Assembly: GCF_007992455.1 (NCBI RefSeq)
Contig: NZ_BKAH01000008.1
Span: forward strand, 60,461-124,460
Direction: 5' to 3'
From: Microbacterium saccharophilum
GTDB taxonomy: Bacteria; Actinomycetota; Actinomycetes; Actinomycetales; Microbacteriaceae
DNA length: 64,000 nt
In this document: piece after piece, positions 26,274-39,823 of the stretch
How positions within the stretch are numbered: the first letter of the stretch is position 1
Layout: the number at the start of each line of letters is the position of its first letter
Program-made: the position numbers and the translations under genes
Notes under the pieces: generated by a model
What the model saw: the letters and a program-made list of their open reading frames with translations, nothing else
The model's database searches: none
What the model was told of the DNA's origin: nothing

Positions 26274-26711
26274 ATGGATCCGCGGGATGATCTGCTGAAG
26301 CTGGAGAACCAGCTCTGCTTCGCCATCGTGACGGCGGCGCGCAACGTCGTGTCGATCTACCGGCCCGTCCTGGAGCCGCTCGGGCTCACCCACCCGCAGT
26401 ACCTCGTGATGCTCGCCCTGTGGGAGAGCGCACCCCGCTCGCTCGGCGAACTGGCCGACGAACTCGCGATGGAGCCGGCCACCCTCTCGCCCCTCGTCAA
26501 GCGCCTGGAGGCGCAGGGGCGGGTCACGCGGACCCGGCGCGCCGCCGACGAGCGCGTGCTCGAGATCGCCCTGACCGCGGAGGGACGGGCGCTCCGGGAG
26601 CGCGCCCTGGACGTGCCGGGGCAGGTCATGGCGCGGACCGGACTGGACCCGGCTGCGCTCGCCCGGCTGCGGGACGGCCTCGCGCCGTTCGCCGGAGCGG
26701 TCCGGGTCTGA
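26274..26711 (+). CDS. MarR-family regulator, OhrR-like
   Basis: 145-aa winged-helix regulator. The N-terminus LENQLCFAIVTAARNVVSIYRPVLEPLGLT (shown in part) carries Cys15 where OhrR has its peroxide-sensing cysteine, followed by HPQYLVMLALWE. The DNA-binding helices are in LGELADELAMEPATLSPLVK and the wing in TRRAADERVLEIALT. By homology it may sense organic hydroperoxides; no ohr gene is adjacent, so the target is uncertain. Probably autoregulated through the palindromes upstream. Confidence 0.88.
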   Translation: MDPRDDLLKLENQLCFAIVTAARNVVSIYRPVLEPLGLTHPQYLVMLALWESAPRSLGELADELAMEPATLSPLVKRLEAQGRVTRTRRAADERVLEIALTAEGRALRERALDVPGQVMARTGLDPAALARLRDGLAPFAGAVRV

Positions 26712-26776
26712 CGCCGCCCCGGGTCGCGGCGGCATCGCCGAGAGCGAAGTCGGAACCCCGTGTCGGAGGGCCGACC

Positions 26777-26782
26777 TAGACT
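26777..26782 (+). promoter_or_regulatory. putative leaderless -10 of uvrA (TAGACT)
   Basis: TAGACT exactly 6 nt before the uvrA GTG at 26789. No ribosome site and no obvious LexA box in the 77-nt gap. Confidence 0.5.
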
Positions 26783-26788
26783 TGACCG

Positions 26789-29674
<2,886 letters not shown>

Positions 29675-29675
29675 C

Positions 29676-31577
29676 GTGGCATCACCGCTGTCCTACAAGC
29701 CGCGGCCGGGGGAGATCCCGACCAATCCCGGCGTCTACCGGTTCCGCGACGCCGACGGCCGGGTGCTGTACGTCGGGAAGGCGAAGAACCTGCGCGCGCG
29801 GCTGTCGAACTACTTCGCCCCGCTGCACACGCTGCACGAGCGCACCCGCCGGATGGTCACGACGGCGAGCTCTGTGGAGTGGACCGTCGTCGACAGCGAC
29901 GTGGACTCGCTCCAGCTGGAGTACATGTGGATCAAGGAATTCGATCCGCCGTTCAACGTCCGCTACAAGGACGACAAGTCCTACCCGTACATGGCGATCA
30001 CGCTCGCCGACGAGGCGCCCCGCGTCATCGTCACGCGCAACCGGAAGATCCGCGGCGCGAAGTACTTCGGCCCGTACCCGAAGGTGTGGGCCGTGCACGA
30101 CACGATCGACCTCATGATCAAGGTCTTCCCGATCCGCACGTGCAGCGACGCGTCCTACAAGAAGGCGATGGCCACTGGGAGGCCGTGCTTCCCGGGGCAG
30201 ATCGGCCGGTGCGGCGGGCCCTGCTCGATGAAGGTGACCGTCGAGGAGCATCGCGCGATCGTCGACGACTTCGTCGCCTTCATGTCCGGCGGGGATCAGC
30301 GCTTCACGAAGGCGCTCACCAAGCGGATGAACGAGGCGTCGGCGGCGATGGACTACGAGTCCGCGGCGCTCTACCGCGACCGGCTGCAGGCGATCGACGC
30401 GGTCCTGAACCGCAGCGCGCTCGTCCTCGCCTCCGACACCGACGCCGACCTGTTCGGCATCGCCGAGGACGAGCTGTCCGCGGCCGTGCAGCACTTCGTC
30501 ATCCGCGGCGGACGCGTGCGCGGCGTGCGCGCCACGACGATCGACAAGGAGCTCGACATCTCCGGCGCCGACCTCGTCGATCAGGTGCTGCAGCGCACGT
30601 ACGGGGAGGCGTCCGCCGCCGACATCCCGCGCCAGGTGCTCGTCCCCGTCCTGCCCGAGGACGAGGCCGAGCTCGAGCAGTGGCTGTGCGAGCGCCGCGG
30701 CAAGCGGGTGAGCATCCAGGTGGCCCAGCGCGGGCGCAAGGCCGACCTCATGCGGACCGCGACCCTCAACGCGAAGCAGGCGCTCATGCTGCACAAGACG
30801 CGCCGCACGAGCGACTACACGGCCCGCTCGCAGGCGCTCACCGACCTGCAGGAGGCGCTGGGGCTGGAGGAGGCGCCGCTGCGCATCGAGTGCTTCGACG
30901 TCTCCCACCTCAGCGGCACCAACGTCGTGGCATCCATGGTGGTGTTCGAGGACGGGCTCCCGCGCAAGGACCAGTACCGGTCGTTCGGCGTCGCGGAGAC
31001 CACCGACGACACCGATTCGATGTACCAGGTGCTGCGGCGCCGGCTCGCCTACCTCGACCGCCCGGAGGAGGACGAGGAGGAGCGCCCCGCCGATCCGATG
31101 GCCGACGGCGAGGTCGTGACGACCCGGCGCAAGCCGCGGTTCGCCTACCGGCCGCAGCTCCTCGTGGTCGACGGCGGGCAGCCGCAGGTCGAGGCCGCCG
31201 CCCGGGCGCTGTCGGATGCCGGTCACACCGAGGTCGCCCTGTGCGGCATCGCCAAGCGCCTCGAGGAGGTGTGGCTGCCGGGGGAGGAGTACCCCGTCAT
31301 CCTGCCGCGCACCTCGGAGGCCCTCTACCTCCTGCAGCGACTGCGCGACGAGGCGCACCGCTTCGCGATCACGCACCAGCGCAAGCGCCGCCGCCGAGAC
31401 ATCACCTCGGTGCTCAGCGAGGTGCCGGGCCTGGGAGATGCGCGCATCAAGGCGCTGCTGCGGCATTTCGGCTCCGTCGCGGCGCTGAAGGCCGCCACGA
31501 CGGAGGAGATCGAGGCGCTGCCCGGCGTCGGCCCGAAGCTCGCAGCGACGATCCACCAGCATCTGTCCGCCGGGTAG
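29676..31577 (+). CDS. uvrC: excinuclease ABC subunit UvrC
   Basis: Dual-incision nuclease of 633 aa. N-terminal GIY-YIG domain ([20 protein letters not shown], 3' incision), a Cys-rich segment (IRTCSD to [13 protein letters not shown]), the UvrB-binding UVR motif ([24 protein letters not shown], in part), the RNase H-like 5'-incision domain ([21 protein letters not shown], in part, with [10 protein letters not shown]), and C-terminal helix-hairpin-helix pairs ([27 protein letters not shown]). GTG 29676. Its TAG stop forms the first three bases of a TAGGCT hexamer. Confidence 0.97.
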   Translation: MASPLSYKPRPGEIPTNPGVYRFRDADGRVLYVGKAKNLRARLSNYFAPLHTLHERTRRMVTTASSVEWTVVDSDVDSLQLEYMWIKEFDPPFNVRYKDDKSYPYMAITLADEAPRVIVTRNRKIRGAKYFGPYPKVWAVHDTIDLMIKVFPIRTCSDASYKKAMATGRPCFPGQIGRCGGPCSMKVTVEEHRAIVDDFVAFMSGGDQRFTKALTKRMNEASAAMDYESAALYRDRLQAIDAVLNRSALVLASDTDADLFGIAEDELSAAVQHFVIRGGRVRGVRATTIDKELDISGADLVDQVLQRTYGEASAADIPRQVLVPVLPEDEAELEQWLCERRGKRVSIQVAQRGRKADLMRTATLNAKQALMLHKTRRTSDYTARSQALTDLQEALGLEEAPLRIECFDVSHLSGTNVVASMVVFEDGLPRKDQYRSFGVAETTDDTDSMYQVLRRRLAYLDRPEEDEEERPADPMADGEVVTTRRKPRFAYRPQLLVVDGGQPQVEAAARALSDAGHTEVALCGIAKRLEEVWLPGEEYPVILPRTSEALYLLQRLRDEAHRFAITHQRKRRRRDITSVLSEVPGLGDARIKALLRHFGSVAALKAATTEEIEALPGVGPKLAATIHQHLSAG

Positions 31578-31580
31578 GCT
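31575..31580 (+). promoter_or_regulatory. putative -10 of rapZ (TAGGCT) fused to the uvrC stop
   Basis: TAGGCT whose TAG is the uvrC stop codon. The rapZ ATG is 21 nt further on, with GGAGGA between. The identical string GTAGGCTGGAC or AGTAGGCTGGAC occurs at the next junction. Confidence 0.4.
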
Positions 31581-31601
31581 GGACCCGGAGGAACTGGGGC
31601 G

Positions 31602-32483
31602 ATGAGCACGGGTGACGAAGCGGCTGTCGGCGAGGTGCTGATCGTCACGGGCATGTCGGGTGCCGGCCGGACCACCGCCGCGAACGCCCTGGAAGACCTG
31701 GGCTGGTACGTCGTGGACAACCTGCCGCCGCAGATGCTGCGACCGCTCATGGACCTCACCGGCCTCGCCGTCGGCGCGCTGCCGAAGATCGCCGCCGTCG
31801 TGGACGTGCGCGGGCGCGACCTGTTCGCCCAGCTGCCGGAGATCACGCGGGCGCTGCGCGACGGCCGGCACCTGCGGGTGCTGTTCCTGGATGCTGCCGA
31901 CGACGTCCTCGTCCGCCGCTTCGAGTCGGTGCGCCGCCCGCACCCGCTGCAGGGGGACGGGACGATCCTGGAGGGCATCAGGCGGGAGCGCGCGCGGCTC
32001 GCCCCCATCCGCGAGAGCGCCGATCTCATCGTCGACACGTCGCGCGACAACGTCCACCAGCTCGCGACGCGCATCATCGAGGCGTTCAGCGAAGAGGGCG
32101 CCGCGCGGCACACCGTGACCGTCATGAGCTTCGGATTCAAGTACGGCCTGCCGCCCGACGTCGACCTCGTCGCCGACATGCGCTTCCTGCCGAACCCGTT
32201 CTGGATCCCGGAGCTGAAGGCCCTCACCGGCGAGGACGAGGCCGTGCGCGACTACGTCCTCGCCCAGGAGGGGGCCCGCGAGTTCATCGACGCCTACGCC
32301 GTGGCGCTGCGCCCCGTCCTGGAGGGCTACCAGCGCGAGAACAAGCGCCAGTCCGTCGTGGCGATCGGCTGCACGGGCGGCAAGCACCGCTCCGTCGTGA
32401 CGGCGCGCGAACTCGCCGAGCGCCTCGGTCAGGTGCCCGGTGTGGCCGTGCGGGTGAAACACCGCGACCTGGGTCGCGAGTAG
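31602..32483 (+). CDS. rapZ: RNase adapter protein RapZ / nucleotide-binding protein
   Basis: 293-aa P-loop protein (Walker [14 protein letters not shown], residues 16-28; [23 protein letters not shown]-terminal domain [20 protein letters not shown], in part, and [10 protein letters not shown]). In enterobacteria RapZ directs cleavage of a sRNA for amino-sugar control; in actinobacteria the role is not settled, and the gene is nearly always before whiA, as here. The Walker A uses Arg-Thr-Thr in place of the common Lys-Ser/Thr; since this is the catalytic lysine position (GAGRTT against GAGKST), it deserves notice. Confidence 0.94.
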   Translation: MSTGDEAAVGEVLIVTGMSGAGRTTAANALEDLGWYVVDNLPPQMLRPLMDLTGLAVGALPKIAAVVDVRGRDLFAQLPEITRALRDGRHLRVLFLDAADDVLVRRFESVRRPHPLQGDGTILEGIRRERARLAPIRESADLIVDTSRDNVHQLATRIIEAFSEEGAARHTVTVMSFGFKYGLPPDVDLVADMRFLPNPFWIPELKALTGEDEAVRDYVLAQEGAREFIDAYAVALRPVLEGYQRENKRQSVVAIGCTGGKHRSVVTARELAERLGQVPGVAVRVKHRDLGRE

Positions 32484-32486
32484 GCT
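32481..32486 (+). promoter_or_regulatory. putative -10 of whiA (TAGGCT) fused to the rapZ stop
   Basis: As at the uvrC-rapZ junction, the rapZ TAG stop begins a TAGGCT hexamer. whiA starts 38 nt downstream after AGCGAAGGA. Confidence 0.4.
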
Positions 32487-32524
32487 GGACCTTCGTCCCC
32501 GAACCCCCGAAGCGAAGGATCGCC

Positions 32525-33502
32525 GTGCCGTTGACCGCTGACGTGAAGAGCGAGCTCGCAGCCGTTCGCGACGCTCGACCCACGGCCCGGGTCGCCGAAC
32601 TGACGGCGCTCCTGCGCTTCTCCGGCGGACTGCACTCCATCGCCGGACGCGTCGCCGTCGAGGCGGAGGTCGAGACCGAACCGCTGGCCCGCCGGGTGGC
32701 GCGCGACCTCATGGAGATCTACGGGGTCCGCCCCGAGCTGCACCGCGTGCAGGCGTCCGGCGGACGCGCCGGCGGGCACTTCGCCGTCCGCGTCATCGAA
32801 GGCGGGGAGACCCTCGCGCGCCAGACCGGCCTCCTCGACCAGCGCCGGCGTCCGGTGCGCGGCCTCCCCAACAAGCTCACGACGGGCGCGCGCCCCGACC
32901 TCGCCGCAGTGTGGCGCGGCGCGTTCCTCGCGGCCGGATCGCTGTCCGAGCCCGGACGCAGCGCCGCCCTGGAGATCTCCTGCCCGTCCGGCGAGGCCGC
33001 GATGGCCCTCGTCGGAGCCGCCCATCGCCTCGGCATCGCCGCGAAGGCCCGCGAAGTGCGCGGCGTCCCGCGCGTCGTCGTCCGAGACGGGGAGGCCATC
33101 CGCCTCGCCCTCTCCGCGATGGGCGCCGCCCGCACCGCGGCGTCCTGGGAGGAGCTGCGTCAGCGGCGCGAAGTGCGCGCGGGCGTCAACCGCCTCGTCA
33201 ACTTCGACGACGCCAACCTGCGCCGCTCCGCGCAGGCCGCCGTCGCCGCCTGCGCGCGCGTGGAGCGGGCGCTGGAGATCCTCGCGGACGAGGTCCCCGA
33301 TCACCTCAAGCAGGCCGGCGAGCTGCGCCTCGCGCACCGCGACGCGAGCCTCGACGAGCTCGGCCACCACGCCGACCCGCCGCTGACGAAGGACGCCGTG
33401 GCCGGCCGCATCCGCCGTCTCCTCGCGATGGCCGACAAGAAGGCCGCCGTCGACGGCATCCCGGACACCGAGTCCGCCGTCCCCGCCGGCTTCGAGGACT
33501 GA
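32525..33502 (+). CDS. whiA: DNA-binding protein WhiA
   Basis: 325 aa: an N-terminal LAGLIDADG-homing-endonuclease-like domain (residues about 20-210) and a C-terminal helix-turn-helix (about 225-310; LNKL-like [19 protein letters not shown] with [22 protein letters not shown], in part). WhiA controls sporulation septation in Streptomyces and is kept in non-sporulating Gram-positives, where it influences division and chromosome functions. GTG 32525. It follows rapZ in the conserved cluster. Confidence 0.96.
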   Translation: MPLTADVKSELAAVRDARPTARVAELTALLRFSGGLHSIAGRVAVEAEVETEPLARRVARDLMEIYGVRPELHRVQASGGRAGGHFAVRVIEGGETLARQTGLLDQRRRPVRGLPNKLTTGARPDLAAVWRGAFLAAGSLSEPGRSAALEISCPSGEAAMALVGAAHRLGIAAKAREVRGVPRVVVRDGEAIRLALSAMGAARTAASWEELRQRREVRAGVNRLVNFDDANLRRSAQAAVAACARVERALEILADEVPDHLKQAGELRLAHRDASLDELGHHADPPLTKDAVAGRIRRLLAMADKKAAVDGIPDTESAVPAGFED

Positions 33503-33589
33503 CGCCCCGCGCCGGGCTGCCGTCCGCCCCGTCGCGTTACACCCCGTCATCGGGGGAAGCAACCCGATGCCCGCGACGTTGCCAGTCAA

Positions 33590-33595
33590 TAGGAT
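33590..33595 (+). promoter_or_regulatory. putative -10 of sod (TAGGAT)
   Basis: TAGGAT 51 nt before the sod ATG. The leader contains a perfect 7-bp hairpin (GCCGCGA 33609-33615 with TCGCGGC 33620-33626) and a good ribosome site (AGGAAGAAGAG). Confidence 0.45.
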
Positions 33596-33646
33596 GACAA
33601 CGTCCCCCGCCGCGATCCGTCGCGGCGCAGATAGGAAGAAGAGATC

Positions 33647-34273
33647 ATGGCGAAGTACACCCTCCCCGAACTCACCTACGACTACGCGGCGCTCGAGCCC
33701 AGCATCAGCGGCACCATCATGGAGCTGCACCACTCCAAGCACCACCAGGCGTACGTCACCGGCGCGAACACGGCGCTGGACCAGCTCGCCGAAGCGCGCG
33801 ACAAGGGCGACTTCGCGTACGTGAACAAGCTCGAGAAGGACCTCGCGTTCAACCTCGGCGGCCACACCAACCACTCGATCTTCTGGACGAACCTCTCGCC
33901 CAACGGCGGCGACAAGCCGACCGGCGAGCTCGAGGCCGCCATCGCCGACCACTTCGGCTCGTTCGACAAGTTCCAGGCGCACTTCACCGCGGCCGCCCTC
34001 GGCGTGCAGGGCTCCGGCTGGGCGGGGCTCTTCTGGGACTCCATCGGCCAGAACCTCATCATCCAGCAGTTCTTCGACCAGCAGTCGCAGTTCGCCGCCG
34101 GCACCGTCCCGCTGCTTCTCCTGGACGTCTGGGAGCACGCGTACTACCTCGACTACAAGAACGTCCGCGCCGACTACGTGAAGGCGTTCTGGAACATCGC
34201 CGACTGGGCCAACGTGCAGACCCGCTTTGACACGGCCCGCCAGAAGACCGAGGGCCTCCTGGTACTGTCATGA
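33647..34273 (+). CDS. sodA: superoxide dismutase, Fe/Mn family
   Basis: 208 aa; dismutates superoxide in the cytoplasm. Metal ligands follow the family pattern: His28 ([13 protein letters not shown]), the His in [10 protein letters not shown], and Asp and His in [22 protein letters not shown] and the [11 protein letters not shown] stretch favour Mn or cambialistic types, but metal choice cannot be settled from sequence. ATG 33647. A TACTGT hexamer inside its last codons (34263-34268) could be a promoter for gap. Confidence 0.95.
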   Translation: MAKYTLPELTYDYAALEPSISGTIMELHHSKHHQAYVTGANTALDQLAEARDKGDFAYVNKLEKDLAFNLGGHTNHSIFWTNLSPNGGDKPTGELEAAIADHFGSFDKFQAHFTAAALGVQGSGWAGLFWDSIGQNLIIQQFFDQQSQFAAGTVPLLLLDVWEHAYYLDYKNVRADYVKAFWNIADWANVQTRFDTARQKTEGLLVLS

Positions 34274-34349
34274 TCATGGAGGCTGCCCCTGCGGGGGGCC
34301 CGCCTGGACGCCGTTGTCCATTGATTGAAACCGCAACAACCGCGCATGA

Positions 34350-35381
<1,032 letters not shown>

Positions 35382-35386
35382 CGACC

Positions 35387-36591
<1,205 letters not shown>

Positions 36592-36601
<10 letters not shown>

Positions 36602-37380
36602 GCAGAGTCCCGCTCATCGCGGGCAACTGGAAGATGAACCTCGACCACCTGCAGGCGGTCGCGTTCGTCCAGAAGCTGCATTGGACCCTCAAGGAGGCCA
36701 AGCACGAGGACGGCTCGGTGGAGGTGGCGGTCTTCCCGCCGTTCACCGACATCCGGACCGTGCAGACGCTCCTCGACGCCGACATGATCCCGTTCGCCCT
36801 CGGCGGGCAGGACCTGTCGACGAAGGACTCCGGCGCCTACACGGGCGAGGTCTCCGGTGCGTTCCTGAAGAAGCTCGACTGCACCTACGTCATCATCGGT
36901 CACTCGGAGCGGCGCGAGTACCACAACGAGACCGACGAGGTCGTCGCGGCGAAGGTGCAGGCCGCGCTGAAGCACGGCCTGGTCCCGGTCATCTGCGTCG
37001 GCGAGACCGCGGCCGACCTCGAGGAGTTCGGTGCGTCGGCTGTCCCGGTCGGACAGCTCGAGAAGGCCCTCGTCGGCGTCCCGGCGGATGCCGACATCGT
37101 CGTGGCCTACGAGCCCGTGTGGGCCATCGGCTCCGGACAGGCGGCCACGCCCGAGCAGGCCCAGGACGTGTGCGCCAAGCTGCGGCAGGTCATCGGCGCC
37201 GCGCTCGGCGCCGAGGCCGCCGAGCGGACCCGCGTCCTGTACGGCGGCTCGGTCAAGTCCGGCAACATCGCGAGCTTCATGCGGGAGCCGGATGTCGACG
37301 GCGCGCTCGTCGGGGGAGCCAGCCTCCTCGCCGACGAGTTCGCCGCGATCATCCGCTTCCAGAAGCACGTCGGCGTCTGA
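36592..37380 (+). CDS. tpiA: triosephosphate isomerase
   Basis: 262-aa TIM barrel that interconverts dihydroxyacetone phosphate and glyceraldehyde-3-phosphate. Substrate Asn/Lys in AGNWKMNL, catalytic His in IIGHSERR, catalytic Glu in VAYEPVWAIGSGQ, and the phosphate loop YGGSVKSGNI. ATG 36592 lies within the end of pgk, so gap-pgk-tpiA is a coupled glycolytic operon. A strong hairpin follows. Confidence 0.98.
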
Positions 37381-37387
37381 TGTGAGC

Positions 37388-37415
37388 GGCGCGGCCCGGG
37401 ACACCGGGCCGCGCC
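37388..37415 (+). terminator. intrinsic terminator of gap-pgk-tpiA
   Basis: Perfect 12-bp GC stem (37388-37399 with 37404-37415) over a GACA loop, 7 nt after the tpiA stop. No U tract. Confidence 0.8.
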
Positions 37416-37426
37416 GCCCCAGCCGG

Positions 37427-37432
37427 TATACT
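37427..37432 (+). promoter_or_regulatory. putative -10 of secG-rbpA (TATACT)
   Basis: TATACT just after the tpiA terminator, 48 nt before the secG start; one of the closest matches to the consensus in the window. Confidence 0.6.
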
Positions 37433-37480
37433 CGACCCTTGTGCGATCGGACGTGATCGCCGCGAAAGGCTTCAACGACT

Positions 37481-37729
37481 GTGCAGACCCTCGAGTTCGT
37501 GCTGCAGGTGCTGCTGGGCATCACCAGCCTCCTGCTGACCTTCCTGATCCTTCTTCACAAGGGCCGCGGCGGCGGCCTGTCCGACATGTTCGGCGGCGGC
37601 ATGAGCTCCGCGCTGGGCTCCTCGGGTCTCGCCGAACGCAACCTCAACCGTTTCACCGTCGTGCTCGCGCTGGTCTGGTTCGTCTCGATCGTCGCGCTCG
37701 GCCTCATCACCAAGTTCCAGGGGATCTGA
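37481..37729 (+). CDS. secG: preprotein translocase subunit SecG
   Basis: 82-aa membrane protein of the SecYEG channel with two helices (residues 1-23 and 54-77) around the conserved loop LLHKGRGGGLSDMFGGGM. GTG 37481 with GAAAGG upstream. Its stop overlaps the rbpA ATG by one base (TGATG). secG after tpiA is the usual order in many bacteria. Confidence 0.95.
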   Translation: MQTLEFVLQVLLGITSLLLTFLILLHKGRGGGLSDMFGGGMSSALGSSGLAERNLNRFTVVLALVWFVSIVALGLITKFQGI

Positions 37730-38085
37730 TGGCAACCGGAGGAAATGCAATCCGCGGCACCCGTGTCGGTGCCGGTCCGATGGGCGAGCAGGATCACGGC
37801 CACCACGCCGACCGCGTCGCCGTGTCGTACTGGGATGCGCTCGGCAACGAGACCGTGCGCTACTTCGCCGCCGGCATCGCCGCGGAGGAGATCCCCGAGA
37901 CGATCGACTCCCCGCACTCCGGGCTTCCTGCCGGTCGCGACAAGGAGAACCCGCCGGCGCTCGCCAAGGCGGAGCCGTACAAGACGCACCTCGCCTACGT
38001 GAAGGAGCGCCGCACCGACGAAGAGGCCGACGCGCTCCTCGAGGACGCGCTGCAGCAGCTCCGCGAGCGGCGCGGCCAGAGCTGA
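37729..38085 (+). CDS. rbpA: RNA polymerase-binding protein RbpA, without zinc cysteines
   Basis: 118 aa; an actinobacterial RNA polymerase accessory factor that contacts group 1/2 sigma factors and helps open promoters. N-terminal tail GGNAIRGTRVGAGPMGE, core YFAAGIAAEEIPETIDSPHSG (in part), basic linker and sigma-interaction domain TEPYKTHLAYVKERR-like (here AEPYKTHLAYVKERRTDEEA). Where Streptomyces RbpA has zinc ligands the sequence reads VSYWDALGNE and IDSPHSGLPAG, with no cysteine in the whole protein. The M. tuberculosis protein also lacks zinc, so function is likely kept. Confidence 0.93.
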   Translation: MATGGNAIRGTRVGAGPMGEQDHGHHADRVAVSYWDALGNETVRYFAAGIAAEEIPETIDSPHSGLPAGRDKENPPALAKAEPYKTHLAYVKERRTDEEADALLEDALQQLRERRGQS

Positions 38086-38091
38086 GCAGAG

Positions 38092-38107
38092 CTGAGCTGA
38101 GGCTCAG
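38092..38107. terminator. weak hairpin between rbpA and pgl
   Basis: CTGAGC (38092-38097) and GCTCAG (38102-38107) form a 6-bp stem that includes the pgl stop codon. It could act in both directions; the region also carries short GAGCTGAG direct repeats. Confidence 0.3.
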
Positions 38108-38883
38108 TACTCCTGGTCGATGAGTTCGGCCGGGACCTGTGCGGCGGCGGCCTCGTCGACGAACAGGATCGTCCGCTTGCGCCCCTTGGCTCCCGCGGCG
38201 GGAACGCTCGCGTAGCTCGCGCCCGCGAGGGCCAGGCCCAGCGCCGAGGCCTTGTCGGGCCCGGACAGCACCATCCACACCCGCTTGGAGGCGTTGATCA
38301 CGGGGCGCGTCAGGGTGATGCGCTCCGCCGGCGGGGCGGGGGAGTCGCGCACCGCGACGACCGCGCGGTCGGTGACCTGGATCTCGCCCCGGTCGGGGAA
38401 CAGCGACGCGATGTGGGCGTCGGGTCCGACCCCCAGGAAGCAGATGTCGAAGGACGGCCAGGCGCGCTCCGCAGTCCCGAACGCCGCGAGTTCGGCGGCG
38501 TACACGTCCGCGGCGCCCTCGAGGTCGAGTCCGTCGTCGGACGCCGCCATCGCGTGCACGTTCGGCGCGGGCACGTCGAGGGCGTCCAGCAGCACGCCCC
38601 GGCCCATCGCCTCGTTGCGATCGGGGCTCGCCCGGGGAACGAAACGCTCGTCGCCCCACCAGAAGTGCACCCCGGACCAGTCGATCGCGGTGCGCCCGGG
38701 GTGGGTTCCGATCGCCTCGAGCACGTGCGTGCCGATGGCGCCGCCGGTCAGCGCGATGTGCATGCGCTTGCCGTCCGCCGTGCGCTTCGCGACGCGATCG
38801 AGGAAGCGTGCCGCGACGGAGGATGCCAGGGAATCGGCATCCGGGCTGACCACGACCCGCTTCTCGGTCCAGAACTCGGCCAT
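38104..38883 (-). CDS. pgl: 6-phosphogluconolactonase
   Basis: Hydrolyses 6-phosphogluconolactone in the oxidative pentose phosphate pathway; 259 aa of the NagB/DevB type. Motifs: ALTGGAIGTHVLEAI, FWWGDERFVP, LDVPAPNVHAM, FLGVGPDAHIASLFPD. ATG 38883. It is the last gene of tkt-tal-pgi-zwf-opcA-pgl, with 7 nt after opcA. Confidence 0.95.
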   Translation of the reverse strand: MAEFWTEKRVVVSPDADSLASSVAARFLDRVAKRTADGKRMHIALTGGAIGTHVLEAIGTHPGRTAIDWSGVHFWWGDERFVPRASPDRNEAMGRGVLLDALDVPAPNVHAMAASDDGLDLEGAADVYAAELAAFGTAERAWPSFDICFLGVGPDAHIASLFPDRGEIQVTDRAVVAVRDSPAPPAERITLTRPVINASKRVWMVLSGPDKASALGLALAGASYASVPAAGAKGRKRTILFVDEAAAAQVPAELIDQEY

Positions 38884-38890
38884 CTGACTC

Positions 38891-39823
38891 CTAGATCGTG
38901 GGGGGTCCCAAAAGCTCCCAGCCCTCGGTGATCACCCGACCATACAGGACGTCGGGATCGAGGCGGCGGAGCTCCTCGGCGAGGCATTCGCGCAGCGTCC
39001 GGCGGGGCAGGACGATGTCGTGCGAGGGCTGTCCGGGCTGCGTGAGCGTCGCGTCGATGTCGTTGCTGCGCTCGAGGACGATGTCGCCCGAGGCCCGCAC
39101 GAGACGCACGCTCTTGATGCCGTGGTCCCAGACGTCGCTGCGTGCGTACCGCCATGTGACGTCGACGTCGAGCTTGAGGCGGAGCCAGGCGGCCAGCAGC
39201 CCCGTCGACGGGGAGCTGCCCGCGCCGACGACCTCGACATCGGTCACGGGGTCGTACGGGGGCTGGTCGAGGACGGCGGCCAGCTGCTCGCGCCAGTGCG
39301 TGAGACGGGTCCAGGCGAGGTCGGTGTCGCCGGGCGCGTAGGAGGGGCCCAGGCGGGACAGGCGGTCCTTCGCGTACGGCTTCGTGGCGGCATCCGTGAT
39401 GCGGCGCTGCGCCATCCGCCCGACCGGCGACTGCGCGGGCCGGGCCGGGGGCTCGTCCGGCCACCACGCCACGACGGGTGCGTCGGGCAGGAGAAGGCCG
39501 GTGACGAGGCTCTCCTCGTTGCTCGCGGCCTCGCCCTTGGCGCGGAGCACGATGACCTCGCTCGCGCCGGCGTCGCCGCCCACGCGGATCTGGGCGTCGA
39601 GCTTCGCCTCGCCCTCCGCGTCGCACATCAGCACGATGACGCGCATGGGGTGCTCGCGGGAGGCGTCGTTGGCCGCCTCGATGGCATCCTCCTGCAGGCC
39701 GTGGGTCGTCACGATGACGAGCGTCAGCACGCGGCCCAGCGCGACGGCGCCGCCCTCCTCCCGCACGTTGACGAGGGAGCGGGCGATCTTCGACACGGTG
39801 GTGTCGGGCAGATCGACGATCAC
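38891..39823 (-). CDS. opcA: glucose-6-phosphate dehydrogenase assembly protein OpcA
   Basis: 310 aa. Actinobacterial OpcA family, required for or stimulating Zwf activity. Features: VSKIARSLVNVREEGGAVAL at the start, VIVTTHGLQEDAIEAANDAS, LLLPDAPVVAWWPDEPP and the end DPDVLYGRVITEGWELL. ATG 39823 overlaps the zwf stop by 4 nt, which fits a stoichiometric partnership. Confidence 0.95.
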   Translation of the reverse strand: MIVDLPDTTVSKIARSLVNVREEGGAVALGRVLTLVIVTTHGLQEDAIEAANDASREHPMRVIVLMCDAEGEAKLDAQIRVGGDAGASEVIVLRAKGEAASNEESLVTGLLLPDAPVVAWWPDEPPARPAQSPVGRMAQRRITDAATKPYAKDRLSRLGPSYAPGDTDLAWTRLTHWREQLAAVLDQPPYDPVTDVEVVGAGSSPSTGLLAAWLRLKLDVDVTWRYARSDVWDHGIKSVRLVRASGDIVLERSNDIDATLTQPGQPSHDIVLPRRTLRECLAEELRRLDPDVLYGRVITEGWELLGPPTI

